Source: Actinomycetota bacterium (lineage in GTDB: Bacteria; Actinomycetota; Actinomycetes; Nanopelagicales; Nanopelagicaceae). Taken from it: a stretch of DNA of 16,537 nt. Positions 1 through 7,471 of the stretch are shown in pieces (position 1 is the first letter of the stretch; every line of letters begins with the position of its first letter). Both the position numbers and the translations under genes were made by a program. Below the pieces are notes generated by a model. The model ran no database searches, had not been told where the DNA came from, and was given only the letters and a program-made list of their open reading frames with translations. The stretch covers positions 1 to 16,537 of the forward strand of contig JAPOJL010000008.1 in assembly GCA_029978425.1 (NCBI GenBank), given 5' to 3'.

Positions 1-2403
1 TTTGATCGGTGAATGCGCTCAAACGATTCTGCAATAACTGCTTTGACTCCGAGCAGCGCTGTTCCTTTTGCAGCCCAATCGCGCGATGAACCTGAGCCAT
101 ATTCTTTTCCAGCCAGAATGACCAATGGAATTTTTGCTGCTTGATATGCCATCGAAGCTTCATAGATTGTGGTCTGTTCACCATTGTTGAGGAAGTTTCT
201 TGTAAAACCACCTTCAACGCCGTTAAGGAGTAGATTCTTCAATCGAATATTCGCAAATGTGCCTCTAATCATCACTTCATGATTTCCGCGACGAGAGCCA
301 TAGGAATTGAAATCAGCTTTAGCTACACCATTCTCAGCAAGATATTTACCGGCTGGCGAGTCAGCTTTGATGGATCCCGCAGGTGAGATGTGATCTGTTG
401 TAACGGAATCACCGAGTTTTGCTAGCACGCGAGCGCCTTTGATATCTGTGACGGGAACTGGATTGCGCGGCATTCCTTCAAAATATGGTGGCTTACGTAC
501 ATAGGTTGACTTCGCATCCCACTCAAATACTTTTCCAGTAGGCGTAGCAAGTGAAGTCCAGCGATGATCGCCAGCAAAAACACTCGAGTAATCCTTCTTG
601 AACATTTCAGAGGAAACAACTCCATCAATAACGGCTTGGATCTCAGAAGGGCTAGGCCAGATATCTTTAAGGAACACATCATTTCCTTGCGCATCCTTGC
701 CAAGTGGATCCTTATCGAAATCATGATCCATAGAGCCAGCGATTGAATATGCAACAACCAAAGGAGGTGATGCCAGATAGTTCATCTTCACATCAGGGCT
801 GATACGGCCTTCAAAGTTACGGTTGCCGGAGAGCACTGCTGCTACCGCTAGATCATTGTCATTGACCGCTTTGCTTACTTCGACTGGAAGCGGACCAGAG
901 TTTCCAATACATGTCACGCAACCATAGCCAACGAGATTAAAGCCAAGTTTTTCAAGATATGGCGTTAGCCCTGACTTTTCATAATAGTTCGTTACCACTT
1001 TGGAACCAGGAGCGAGCGTGGTTTTTACCCACGGTTTGCTCTGTAGGCCTTTTTCAACTGCCTTCTTCGCCAACAAACCTGCGCCAATCATGACGCTCGG
1101 ATTTGAAGTATTGGTGCATGACGTAATCGATGCAATCACAACTGAGCCATTTGTTACCGAGCCAGTTTGTGAATTAATTGTGACATCAACCGGAGTGCGC
1201 GCACTCTTATCTGAAAGATAGGTAGGAACGCTCTTGGCAAAGGCAGCCTTTGCATCACTTAAGGAGACGCGATCTTGTGGGCGCTTAGGTCCAGCGATTG
1301 ATGGAACTACAGATGCAAGATCTAATTCAAGGTGCTCGGAATAACGAGGAGTTGCATTGGGATCATGCCAAATACCTTGGCGCTTTGCGTAGCTCTCAAC
1401 CAAGGCGAGTTGATCAGCTGTCCTGCCAGTTAATTCAAGGTACTTAATCGTCTCTTCATCAATAGGAAATATCGCTACCGTCGAACCATATTCAGGCGAC
1501 ATATTTCCGATCGTTGCGCGATTTGCCATAGGGAGTGCACTAACGCCAGGTCCATAAAATTCCACAAACTTGCCAACGACTCCATGCTTGCGGAGCATCT
1601 CTGTGATTGTAAGAACGAGATCAGTCGCAGTCGTTCCGACAGGAAGTGATCCTTTGAGTTTGAATCCAACGACGCGCGGAATCAACATGGAAACGGGTTG
1701 GCCCAGCAACGCAGCTTCGGCCTCGATTCCGCCCACTCCCCAACCGAGGACTCCAAGTCCATTAACCATGGTCGTGTGCGAATCAGTTCCAACAACAGTG
1801 TCTGGATAAGCGCGCTCAACACCGTCAACGCTACGCACCATAACGACACGAGCGAGATATTCAATATTTACTTGGTGGACGATTCCCGTTCCGGGTGGAA
1901 CTACTTTGAATTCATCAAATGCGCTCTGGCCCCAACGAAGGAATCTATATCGCTCCTGATTTCTCTCATATTCAATATCTACGTTCTGCTGGAAATGAAT
2001 CTTTAGTTCCGAAGACATCTGCAATAACCGAGTGATCAATAACAAGTTCTGCCGGAGCGAGCGGATTAACACGGCTGGGATCTCCACCAAGCTCTGCGAT
2101 TGCTTCGCGCATTGTTGCTAAATCAACTACACAAGGTACGCCGGTGAAGTCCTGCATGATGACGCGCGCCGGGGTGAATTGAATTTCGGTATCTGGTTGC
2201 GAATCTGGGTTCCAGGAAGCAAGTGCTTCTATTTGCTTTGCGGTGATATTGGCGCCATCTTCGGTTCGCAGTAAGTTCTCGAGAAGAATCTTGAGTGAGA
2301 AGGGAAGCGTTGCCGCGGCTGGAAGTTTAGTGATGTCATAGATCTCGTAGCTCTTACCCGAAACTTCGAGTGAGGTACGCGCGCCAAAGGAGTTTTTACT
2401 CAT
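1..2403 (-). CDS. acnA: Aconitate hydratase AcnA, C-terminus cut by window edge, apparent 1-nt frameshift
   Basis: Aconitase A interconverts citrate and isocitrate in the TCA cycle, using a [4Fe-4S] cluster. The ATG at 2403 opens a typical AcnA N-terminus (residues 1-137 before the break, including [15 protein letters not shown] and IDHSV). The reading frame then stops at 1972-1974. One base later in frame the aconitase sequence continues without interruption to position 1: [19 protein letters not shown], the cluster ligand motif SCTNTSNPS (Cys codon 1116-1118), and [11 protein letters not shown] (Cys codons 918-920 and 909-911). The C-terminal swivel domain reads [11 protein letters not shown] and then ESFERIHRS at the window edge. 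The break is explained by one extra A in the plus-strand AAA at 1993-1995 (TTT CCA instead of TTC CAG). About 800 codons are visible of the usual roughly 890-900. Family identity is certain. Whether the frameshift is a sequencing or assembly error or a real lesion cannot be told here; every conserved residue after it is intact, which favours an error or a very recent mutation. Confidence 0.93.
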
Positions 2404-2409
2404 GGGCGA

Positions 2410-2415
2410 ATACTA
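2410..2415 (-). promoter_or_regulatory. Candidate -10 element for leaderless acnA
   Basis: On the minus strand TAGTAT sits 6 nt before the acnA ATG at 2403, and no Shine-Dalgarno sequence lies in between. This fits the actinobacterial TANNNT -10 at the spacing that gives a transcript starting at or next to the start codon. No convincing -35 is visible, so this rests on the hexamer, its spacing, and recurrence of the same arrangement at other genes in the window. Confidence 0.35.
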
Positions 2416-2460
2416 ACTTGAAGCGATTTCTCTCTGGCCAGCACCACTTGCGCAAAATTC

Positions 2461-3615
2461 CTACGCTGGCATGAAACGCGCCACACACTCCATATGAGCC
2501 GTCATAGGAAAGAGGTCGAAGGCTCGAATATTCTCTAAAGCAAAGCCACGATCCCGTAGATAGGCAGTATCACGCGCTAAGGCAGCCGGATCGCAGGCTA
2601 CATACACAATGCTGCGAGGCTTGAGTGTGACTACAGAATCAATAACGGATGCACCGGCTCCTGATCTCGGCGGATCAAGAACAACGACATTTGCTGCCAC
2701 ATATTTCTGAAGTGAGCGTTCCACTTTTCCTTGGACGACTTCAACTCGCTCTTCAGTTGCAAAATTCCGCTTGGCATCCGTTATGGCGTTGTCATCAGAT
2801 TCAATGAGCGTGATGCGACCCCCGGGGCCAATTTCGGGTAGGAGCGCGGCCGCAAATAATCCCGCACCTCCATACAGATCAAAGACATGATCACCGCTTT
2901 TAACCTGTGCAAACTCTTTGACAACCTTTGACAGCAAAGGAGCAGCCTGCTTATGACTCTGCCAGAAAGAAATTGGATTAAGCGAAAATTCAAAGTCATC
3001 AACTACTTCATGAATCAGTGAGTGATTGTCGCGTCCTTCTATCACAATTTCTTTTTCACCTCGAGAAGTAATGGCTACATCTACTCTTTTACCTTTAGGT
3101 AACTTGCGCTGATTGATCTCTGAAATATCAATCGCTTCACTAGCAATGAGGCACTGTTCAATTTCAACTATCTTTGAACTTCGTGCAGCAAAAAGCCCAA
3201 GCTTTCCACCTTCGGAAACCGAAAACTCCATTCGATTTCGCCAGTGAAGTGTGGGGGCAACCTCCTCAACAACTATTTCAACTTCCTCTTTTGCCAAGCG
3301 CTGGAACTGTTCCTTGATAATAAGAGCTTTCAGCGTTCTTTGATGAGAGACCTCGATGTGCTGGAAATCGCAACCTCCACAACCTCCAACATGAGCATAT
3401 TTACACGGAGGGGTAATGCGATGCGGTGATGCCGTGATGACTTCGACACAATTTCCGCGAGCAAATGACTTTGATACATCAGTAATCTCAACAACAACTC
3501 TCTCGCCTGGAATTGCATAACGTACGAAAATTACCTGCCCATCATGACGCGCAACACAATGTCCGCCATGCGCAATCGCAGTGACATCAACTTCGACGCG
3601 CTCGCCGCTTTGCAT
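2461..3615 (-). CDS. TRAM-domain class I SAM-dependent RNA (uracil-5-)methyltransferase, TrmA/RlmC/RlmD family
   Basis: Predicted to transfer a methyl group from SAM to C5 of a uridine in rRNA or tRNA. Numbered from the ATG at 3615 (384 aa): an N-terminal TRAM/OB RNA-binding domain (about 1-58); a [4Fe-4S] set Cys71, Cys79, Cys82 in CKYAHVGGCGGCDFQH and Cys155 in IEQC; SAM motif FDLYGGAGLFA near 245-255; LDPPRSG near 313-319; the nucleophile Cys341 in YVACDPAALARD; and the C-terminal general base Glu376 in MTAHMECV. All catalytic residues of the RumA-type fold are present. Three in-frame starts lie close together: GTG 3621, ATG 3618, ATG 3615. The AGGAG at 3621-3625 overlaps or crowds the first two and is 5 nt from the third, so 3615 is preferred. 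The gene sits 57 nt upstream of acnA and is divergent from the trkA pair. Which uridine and which RNA it modifies cannot be decided from sequence. Confidence 0.9.
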   Translation of the reverse strand: MQSGERVEVDVTAIAHGGHCVARHDGQVIFVRYAIPGERVVVEITDVSKSFARGNCVEVITASPHRITPPCKYAHVGGCGGCDFQHIEVSHQRTLKALIIKEQFQRLAKEEVEIVVEEVAPTLHWRNRMEFSVSEGGKLGLFAARSSKIVEIEQCLIASEAIDISEINQRKLPKGKRVDVAITSRGEKEIVIEGRDNHSLIHEVVDDFEFSLNPISFWQSHKQAAPLLSKVVKEFAQVKSGDHVFDLYGGAGLFAAALLPEIGPGGRITLIESDDNAITDAKRNFATEERVEVVQGKVERSLQKYVAANVVVLDPPRSGAGASVIDSVVTLKPRSIVYVACDPAALARDTAYLRDRGFALENIRAFDLFPMTAHMECVARFMPA

Positions 3616-3639
3616 CATCACTCCTCATGCCGCTTTCAT

Positions 3640-3652
3640 GGTGGATTCCACC
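3640..3652. repeat. Perfect 13-bp inverted repeat in the methyltransferase/trkA divergent region
   Basis: Arms GGTGGA and TCCACC flank a single central T. It lies in the 93-nt gap between two divergent genes, 24 nt upstream of the methyltransferase ATG. It could be an operator or a short hairpin in the methyltransferase leader. A second, weaker repeat (AATCC at 3655-3659, GGATT at 3667-3671) follows it. Confidence 0.5.
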
Positions 3653-3669
3653 GCAATCCTTAGCGTGGA

Positions 3670-3700
3670 TTACAGAGTATGTAGCCTAAAGGTGTAAATT
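3670..3700 (+). promoter_or_regulatory. Candidate promoter of the trkA pair
   Basis: TAAATT at 3695-3700 fits the TANNNT -10 pattern and ends 8 nt before the GTG start at 3709. An overlapping alternative is TGTAAA at 3693-3698, 17 nt after TTACAG at 3670-3675. There is no Shine-Dalgarno directly before the GTG, so a leaderless or near-leaderless transcript is likely. The -35 match is poor. Confidence 0.3.
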
Positions 3701-3708
3701 CTCCTTTT

Positions 3709-4371
3709 GTGCATGTAGTGATTATGGGTTGTGGCCGCGTCGGATCTACCCTCGCTAAAGATTTCCAAGCACTCGGACACTCAGTCGCAGTAATTGACCA
3801 AGATCGAGAAGCGTTCCGCCGCCTTGGAGCAGATTTCAATGGCTTAACCGTTGCTGGAGTTGGATTTGATCGAGACACTCTTTTGGAAGCAGGTATTGAG
3901 AAAGCCGATGCATTTGCTGCAGTCTCGAATGGCGACAATTCAAATATTCTTGCAGCCCGCGTTGCACGCGAAACTTATGGAGTAGCAAGCGTCGTTGCGC
4001 GTATTTATGATCCCGCGCGAGCTGAAATTTATCAGCGACTTGGAATCCCAACTGTTGCAACAGTTCTCTGGACCACCGATCAGATTATGCGTCGCTTACT
4101 TCCCCAAGGTTCTCGCTCTGAATGGCAAGATGCTTCGGGCAAAGTGCAGCTCGCTGAAGTTCCTCTTCATCGGGAATGGTTTGGCAAACCTGTATCACTT
4201 ATCGAACAACACACCGATGCCCGCGTCGCATTTATTACGCGTTTAGGTGAAGGTCTTATTCCAAATGAGCACACCGTCTTACAAGAAGGAGATGTCGTTC
4301 ACGTCATGGTGGAGGATAAAAATCTCACTGCTACTGAGAATTCATTAGCTCAAGCCCCCGGTGGTGAATAA
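3709..4371 (+). CDS. TrkA/RCK potassium-uptake regulatory protein, first of a pair (CeoB-like)
   Basis: A cytoplasmic RCK-type subunit that binds NAD(H) or nucleotides and gates a K+ transporter. The 220-aa product has an N-terminal Rossmann domain (residues 1-about 120) with the nucleotide-binding loop GCGRVGSTLA at 6-15 and an acidic residue at the end of beta-2 (VIDQD). A TrkA-C domain follows (about 135-205, ending GDVVHVMVE). The start is a GTG at 3709; the glycine-rich loop begins five residues later, as expected for the family, so no upstream start is needed. It abuts the second trkA with no gap, so the two are surely co-transcribed. Paired trkA genes are typical of actinobacteria (ceoB/ceoC in mycobacteria). 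No Trk/Ktr membrane subunit is in this window, so the partner transporter is unknown. Confidence 0.9.
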   Translation: MHVVIMGCGRVGSTLAKDFQALGHSVAVIDQDREAFRRLGADFNGLTVAGVGFDRDTLLEAGIEKADAFAAVSNGDNSNILAARVARETYGVASVVARIYDPARAEIYQRLGIPTVATVLWTTDQIMRRLLPQGSRSEWQDASGKVQLAEVPLHREWFGKPVSLIEQHTDARVAFITRLGEGLIPNEHTVLQEGDVVHVMVEDKNLTATENSLAQAPGGE

Positions 4372-5031
4372 ATGAGAATCGCTATCGCAGGCGCAGGTAA
4401 CGCCGGTCGCGCCATTGCACGAGAACTTATCGCTAACGGCCACCAAGTACTCCTTATTGATAAGAACCCTAAGGCGCTGAAAATGGAGAGCGTTCCTTCT
4501 GCTGAGTGGCTACTTGCTGACGCCTGTGAGATTAGCGCGCTCGATAAAGCAAAATTAGATATCTGCCAAGTTATGGTCGCCGCCACGGGAGATGACAAGG
4601 TCAACTTAGTTTCATCACTTCTCGCTAAGACTGAGTATGGAGTTCCGCGCGTCGTAGCACGCGTTAATCATCCAAAGAATGAATGGCTTTTTGATTCGTC
4701 GTGGGGCGTTGATGTTGCAGTATCAACTCCACGCATCATCGCTGCATTGGTAGAAGAAGCCGTCTCTGTTGGAGATGTCGTTCGACTCTTCTCATTAAAG
4801 GCGGGTCAAGCAAATCTCGTTGAATTGACCCTTCCAGATAACTCCATTTGTATCGGAAAGTCAGTGGCCGAAGTTCAACTCCCTGAAGATGCCTCATTAG
4901 CTGCGATTATTCGTGATAGCCATGTTATTACTCCATCAGCGCATGATGTTTTTTCAGCAGGCGATGAGTTGATTTTCGTAGCGAGCGCCAAAGCAGAAGA
5001 GTTGCTCAAAAGCTGCTTTGTTGCGAACTAG
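4372..5031 (+). CDS. TrkA/RCK potassium-uptake regulatory protein, second of a pair (CeoC-like)
   Basis: Second RCK protein, 219 aa, probably forming a heteromeric or parallel gating ring with the preceding one. It has the Rossmann loop GAGNAGRAIA at 7-16, LLIDKNPKAL with the ribose-binding acidic residue, an AATGDDKVNL segment, and a C-terminal TrkA-C domain (about 135-212, with GDELIFVAS near the end). Its ATG follows the TAA of the upstream gene directly, so translation is probably coupled. The stop at 5029-5031 lies 3 nt from the stop of the convergent DUF3159 gene, leaving no room for a conventional terminator between them. Identity as TrkA family is secure; the ion channel it serves is not identifiable here. 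Confidence 0.9.
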   Translation: MRIAIAGAGNAGRAIARELIANGHQVLLIDKNPKALKMESVPSAEWLLADACEISALDKAKLDICQVMVAATGDDKVNLVSSLLAKTEYGVPRVVARVNHPKNEWLFDSSWGVDVAVSTPRIIAALVEEAVSVGDVVRLFSLKAGQANLVELTLPDNSICIGKSVAEVQLPEDASLAAIIRDSHVITPSAHDVFSAGDELIFVASAKAEELLKSCFVAN

Positions 5032-5034
5032 TAG

Positions 5035-5661
5035 TTAATTAACCGCTTTTAAATCATCTCGCAATTTAGGTCCACTCTTAATCACAATCCATGTTGCCCA
5101 TGCTGTGGCAATAAAAAGTGGATAGCCCATGATAAGTCGAGCAGTACCTAACGCATTGACATTTCCAGATATGTAGAGCGGATACTGAATGAGAAGTCTT
5201 ACCACGAACATTCCCACCCATAACCATGTGGCTTTGATATATACCTTGGTGCGAGCGGGATCTTTACGCCAACGAAAGTTCTCTTCCAAAAGTGGGCCTA
5301 TTATCAATCCAATCACTGGCCAACGAACGAGAATTGAAACCAAATAAGCCGCTCCATAAATTGCATTAGTCCATAGTCCAGGTAGATAAAAATCTTCAGC
5401 TTTCCCGCTTCGATTCGATAGCCAGGCGCAGATTGCAACCCCTATAACTCCAGAAATCGCATGTTGAATGGTCTCTCTTCGCGCTAAACGAAGTGCAGTA
5501 AGAGCTAGCGATAAACCTAAAGCGGCATACGACGATTGTCTAACATCCTTAGTGAAATTAAATACAATGAGAAAAACAAGCGCAGGCAGACCTGAATCAA
5601 TTAAGCCTTTTTTGCCACCCATGGCAGCAACAATTTTTGCCTTATCTTCTTCGTGGCTCAT
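5035..5661 (-). CDS. DUF3159 family polytopic membrane protein
   Basis: A 208-aa integral membrane protein of unknown function. A short charged N-terminus with GGKKGLIDSGLPALVF is followed by about five or six hydrophobic segments (roughly residues 22-36, 44-60, 66-82, 92-112, 150-165, 172-192). The conserved family-like stretch LIIGPLLEENFRWRKDP (about 118-134) lies between the later helices, and the C-terminus is charged. The ATG at 5661 overlaps the dut stop by 4 nt (ATGA), so it belongs to the thioesterase-dut-DUF3159 operon. In other actinobacteria this family also lies between the trkA pair and dut, which supports the assignment. In those genomes an OB-fold protein and a DUF3710 protein usually lie in between; here they are absent. 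Confidence 0.85.
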   Translation of the reverse strand: MSHEEDKAKIVAAMGGKKGLIDSGLPALVFLIVFNFTKDVRQSSYAALGLSLALTALRLARRETIQHAISGVIGVAICAWLSNRSGKAEDFYLPGLWTNAIYGAAYLVSILVRWPVIGLIIGPLLEENFRWRKDPARTKVYIKATWLWVGMFVVRLLIQYPLYISGNVNALGTARLIMGYPLFIATAWATWIVIKSGPKLRDDLKAVN

Positions 5662-6092
5662 GCTCTCCCCGTTGATCCAAATCCACTGGCACCACGACCG
5701 GAGCCAGGAAGTTCCTCAACTTCAATGAATTCCGCTCGCTCGACGCGTTGGAATACTAGTTGAGCGATGCGATCTCCCCGCTTGATGTGAAAACTCTCGC
5801 GCAGGTCGTGATTAATGATGATGATCTGTAATTCACCTCGATACCCAGAATCAATCGTTCCCGGAGCGTTCACCATGCCTACGCCATACTTAATCGCTAA
5901 ACCTGAGCGCGGATGAGCAAAGGCGGCATATCCATCGGGAATTGCAATCGCCACACCAGTTGGGACGAGAGCGCGCTCCCCCGGCGCAATAGCGAGATCG
6001 ATTCGAGAATAAATATCAGCCCCAGCATCGCCTGGCTTTGCGTACTGCGGAGTTGGAAGATCTTTATCTAAACGGGTGATGAGAACTTTCAT
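5658..6092 (-). CDS. dut: Deoxyuridine 5'-triphosphate nucleotidohydrolase (dUTPase)
   Basis: Hydrolyses dUTP to dUMP and pyrophosphate, keeping uracil out of DNA and supplying dUMP for thymidylate synthesis. The 144-aa product is of normal length for the homotrimeric family and carries all five motifs in order: GDAGADIYS (motif I), HPRSGLAIKYG (II), GTIDSGYRGE (III, with catalytic Asp and base-stacking Tyr), RGDRIAQLVF (IV) and the flexible C-terminal arm GRGASGFGSTG (V) that closes over the substrate. Start ATG 6092 overlaps the thioesterase stop by 4 nt; the stop overlaps the DUF3159 start by 4 nt. Both overlaps suggest translational coupling. Confidence 0.97.
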   Translation of the reverse strand: MKVLITRLDKDLPTPQYAKPGDAGADIYSRIDLAIAPGERALVPTGVAIAIPDGYAAFAHPRSGLAIKYGVGMVNAPGTIDSGYRGELQIIIINHDLRESFHIKRGDRIAQLVFQRVERAEFIEVEELPGSGRGASGFGSTGRA

Positions 6093-6667
6093 GGATTAAT
6101 TTCAAATTCGGTAGCAATTGATAGATCTTTTCGCCCCGCAAGGACATCGCGGTAACCCTCTGGAGCATTGTCAATAAAGTGCTCCATAGGAACTATGACG
6201 AAAATCGCAGCAGCTTCTACCGCTAGTTGGCCTTCATCAGAACCAATTCGACCTTCAGCGCGACAGTAAATCTTGCGACCATCTTGACCAGCAATTTCCG
6301 CCTGAATAAAGAGTGTGGTTCCAACTGGCACAGGGGCAAGAAAAGATGTTTCAAGTTTTCCGGTAACGGCAGGCTGACGAACCAGCCACATCAACTTTCC
6401 AAGCGCTTCATCAAAAGCACAGGAGAGCAATCCACCATGTGCAAGTCCTGGCGCACCTTGATGCATTTCGGTAACGGTGAACTTTGCATTTATCGTCATG
6501 CCCTCACCTGAGTATGCAGTGAGATGGAGTCCAGCAGGATGTGAAGCGCCGCATCCATAGCAATCAGGATTATGTGATCCAAGAAGCGTTCCAGGAACTG
6601 GCGCTTGTGCATGGCGTTCTGGGATAACTGCGCTGTCGGGAACAACAATGCTCAAACCTCTCGACAT
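6089..6667 (-). CDS. PaaI-like hotdog-fold thioesterase
   Basis: A probable acyl-CoA thioesterase of the hotdog superfamily, 192 aa. Visible features are an N-terminal CYGCG motif (Cys36, Cys39) followed by HPAGLHL, as in the four-helix/hotdog PaaI subgroup; the core HGG motif at 77-79 before the central helix with Asp86/Glu87 (SCAFDEALG), the usual catalytic acid position; and beta strands ending AVEAAAIFVIV. An in-frame TTG at 6691 would add eight residues, but the ATG at 6667 is preferred: a TAATCT -10 lies 7 nt before it and falls inside the longer version. It is the first gene of the thioesterase-dut-DUF3159 operon and is divergent from DUF3093. The acyl substrate is not predictable. Confidence 0.82.
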   Translation of the reverse strand: MSRGLSIVVPDSAVIPERHAQAPVPGTLLGSHNPDCYGCGASHPAGLHLTAYSGEGMTINAKFTVTEMHQGAPGLAHGGLLSCAFDEALGKLMWLVRQPAVTGKLETSFLAPVPVGTTLFIQAEIAGQDGRKIYCRAEGRIGSDEGQLAVEAAAIFVIVPMEHFIDNAPEGYRDVLAGRKDLSIATEFEINP

Positions 6668-6674
6668 AGGGCGA

Positions 6675-6680
6675 AGATTA
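6675..6680 (-). promoter_or_regulatory. Candidate -10 element, leaderless thioesterase-dut operon
   Basis: TAATCT on the minus strand lies 7 nt before the ATG at 6667 with no Shine-Dalgarno between them. It resembles the acnA arrangement; even the short spacer is similar (TTCGCCC before acnA, TCGCCCT here). A weak -35-like TTTAAG lies at 6697-6702. Confidence 0.4.
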
Positions 6681-6702
6681 CCTTGTCGCAAGAAGGCTTA
6701 AA

Positions 6703-6718
6703 TGCACTTTTGAGTGCA
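6703..6718. repeat. Perfect inverted repeat between two divergent promoters
   Basis: Arms TGCACT (6703-6708) and AGTGCA (6713-6718) are separated by TTTG. The repeat lies between the outward-facing -10 elements of the thioesterase operon (6675-6680) and DUF3093 (6729-6734), about where the two -35 regions should be. A shared operator is a reasonable inference; no regulator is identified. Confidence 0.5.
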
Positions 6719-6728
6719 CCATTCAAAG

Positions 6729-6734
6729 TAACCT
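6729..6734 (+). promoter_or_regulatory. Candidate -10 element, leaderless DUF3093
   Basis: TAACCT lies 6 nt before the GTG start at 6741, with no ribosome-binding site between. It matches the TANNNT pattern and spacing seen upstream of acnA, the thioesterase gene and ffh. Confidence 0.35.
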
Positions 6735-6740
6735 CGCACA

Positions 6741-7181
6741 GTGCGCAATCAGATCTATCAGGAGAAACTTCGGTGGCCGTGGTGGTTGATGTTACTGATG
6801 GTGGGGCTCGATCTCTCTATCGTGATCGCGGTTTGGGCTGGCTTGGGTAATACCGCAGCACTCATAGCAGCCATTATTTCTAGTGCCTTTACCGCATACC
6901 TTTACTCAACTTCCACATTGCGCATCTCCGTGGAAAAGGATTCGTTTTCTGTAGGTCGCGCCACAATAGAGAAAAAATATCTTGGCGATATCAGGGTTCT
7001 GACTGCTGAGGAATTTCGCTTTTTACGTGGTCCAGGTATCAATCCTGGGGCCTTTCATGCCTTTCGATTCTGGATCAAAGGTGGATTAAAGGTTGAAATA
7101 AAAGATTCGCGAGATCCCACACCATATTGGCTCGTTAGTTCAAAGTCGCCTGAAAAATTACGTGAAGCGTTACAGAGTTAA
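6741..7181 (+). CDS. DUF3093 family membrane-anchored protein
   Basis: A 146-aa protein of unknown function. The N-terminus YQEKLRWPWWLM leads into two transmembrane segments (about residues 12-33 and 37-57). A soluble domain follows with typical DUF3093 features: a GRATIEKKYLGDIRVL segment, the GPGINPGAFHAFRFWIKGGL region and the near-invariant C-terminal DPTPYWLVSSKSPEKL. The only plausible start is the GTG at 6741, which directly precedes the conserved N-terminus. It is divergent from the thioesterase operon and convergent with DUF4193, overlapping it by 4 nt (the palindromic TTAA supplies both stop codons). In actinobacteria DUF3093 commonly sits beside dut and DUF4193, as here. Confidence 0.85.
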   Translation: MRNQIYQEKLRWPWWLMLLMVGLDLSIVIAVWAGLGNTAALIAAIISSAFTAYLYSTSTLRISVEKDSFSVGRATIEKKYLGDIRVLTAEEFRFLRGPGINPGAFHAFRFWIKGGLKVEIKDSRDPTPYWLVSSKSPEKLREALQS

Positions 7182-7471
7182 GCGCAATCCTTACACACCG
7201 CTTTAGCACCTTCGCCACGAGCAAGCTGGGTGATGTGGTGAACCAAGAAGCAACGTGAGCACGTGAACTCATTTTCTTGTTTTGGAACCACACGAACCGC
7301 TAACTCTTCGCCAGAAAGGTCAGCTCCGGGAAGTTCGACGTTCTCGGCTTCTTCCTCATCAAGATCAACTTGACCTGATTGCGCTTCTGCGCGGCGCGCT
7401 TTTAACTCCTCAAGGGATTCCTCATGTAACTCTTCATCCGTTTTTCGGGGCGTGTCGTAATCAGTTGCCAT
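7178..7471 (-). CDS. DUF4193 family small acidic zinc-ribbon-like protein
   Basis: A 97-aa protein of unknown function, widespread in actinobacteria. The N-terminal half is highly charged and acidic (residues about 8-55, rich in Glu and Arg, likely flexible). The C-terminal half has two CxxC pairs, CSRC near 70-73 and CKDC near 93-96, which would form a zinc ribbon. The start ATG at 7471 begins the typical MATDYDTPRK. A purine-rich GGTGAGAG lies upstream. Its 3' end overlaps the convergent DUF3093 by 4 nt. Nucleic-acid binding is suggested by the fold but not demonstrated by anything here. Confidence 0.85.
   Translation of the reverse strand: MATDYDTPRKTDEELHEESLEELKARRAEAQSGQVDLDEEEAENVELPGADLSGEELAVRVVPKQENEFTCSRCFLVHHITQLARGEGAKAVCKDCA

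Noticed and set aside
3625..3639. Minus-strand four-residue mini-ORF (ATG AAA GCG GCA TGA) whose stop overlaps the methyltransferase Shine-Dalgarno
   Set aside because: Too short to distinguish from chance, and it has no ribosome-binding site of its own.
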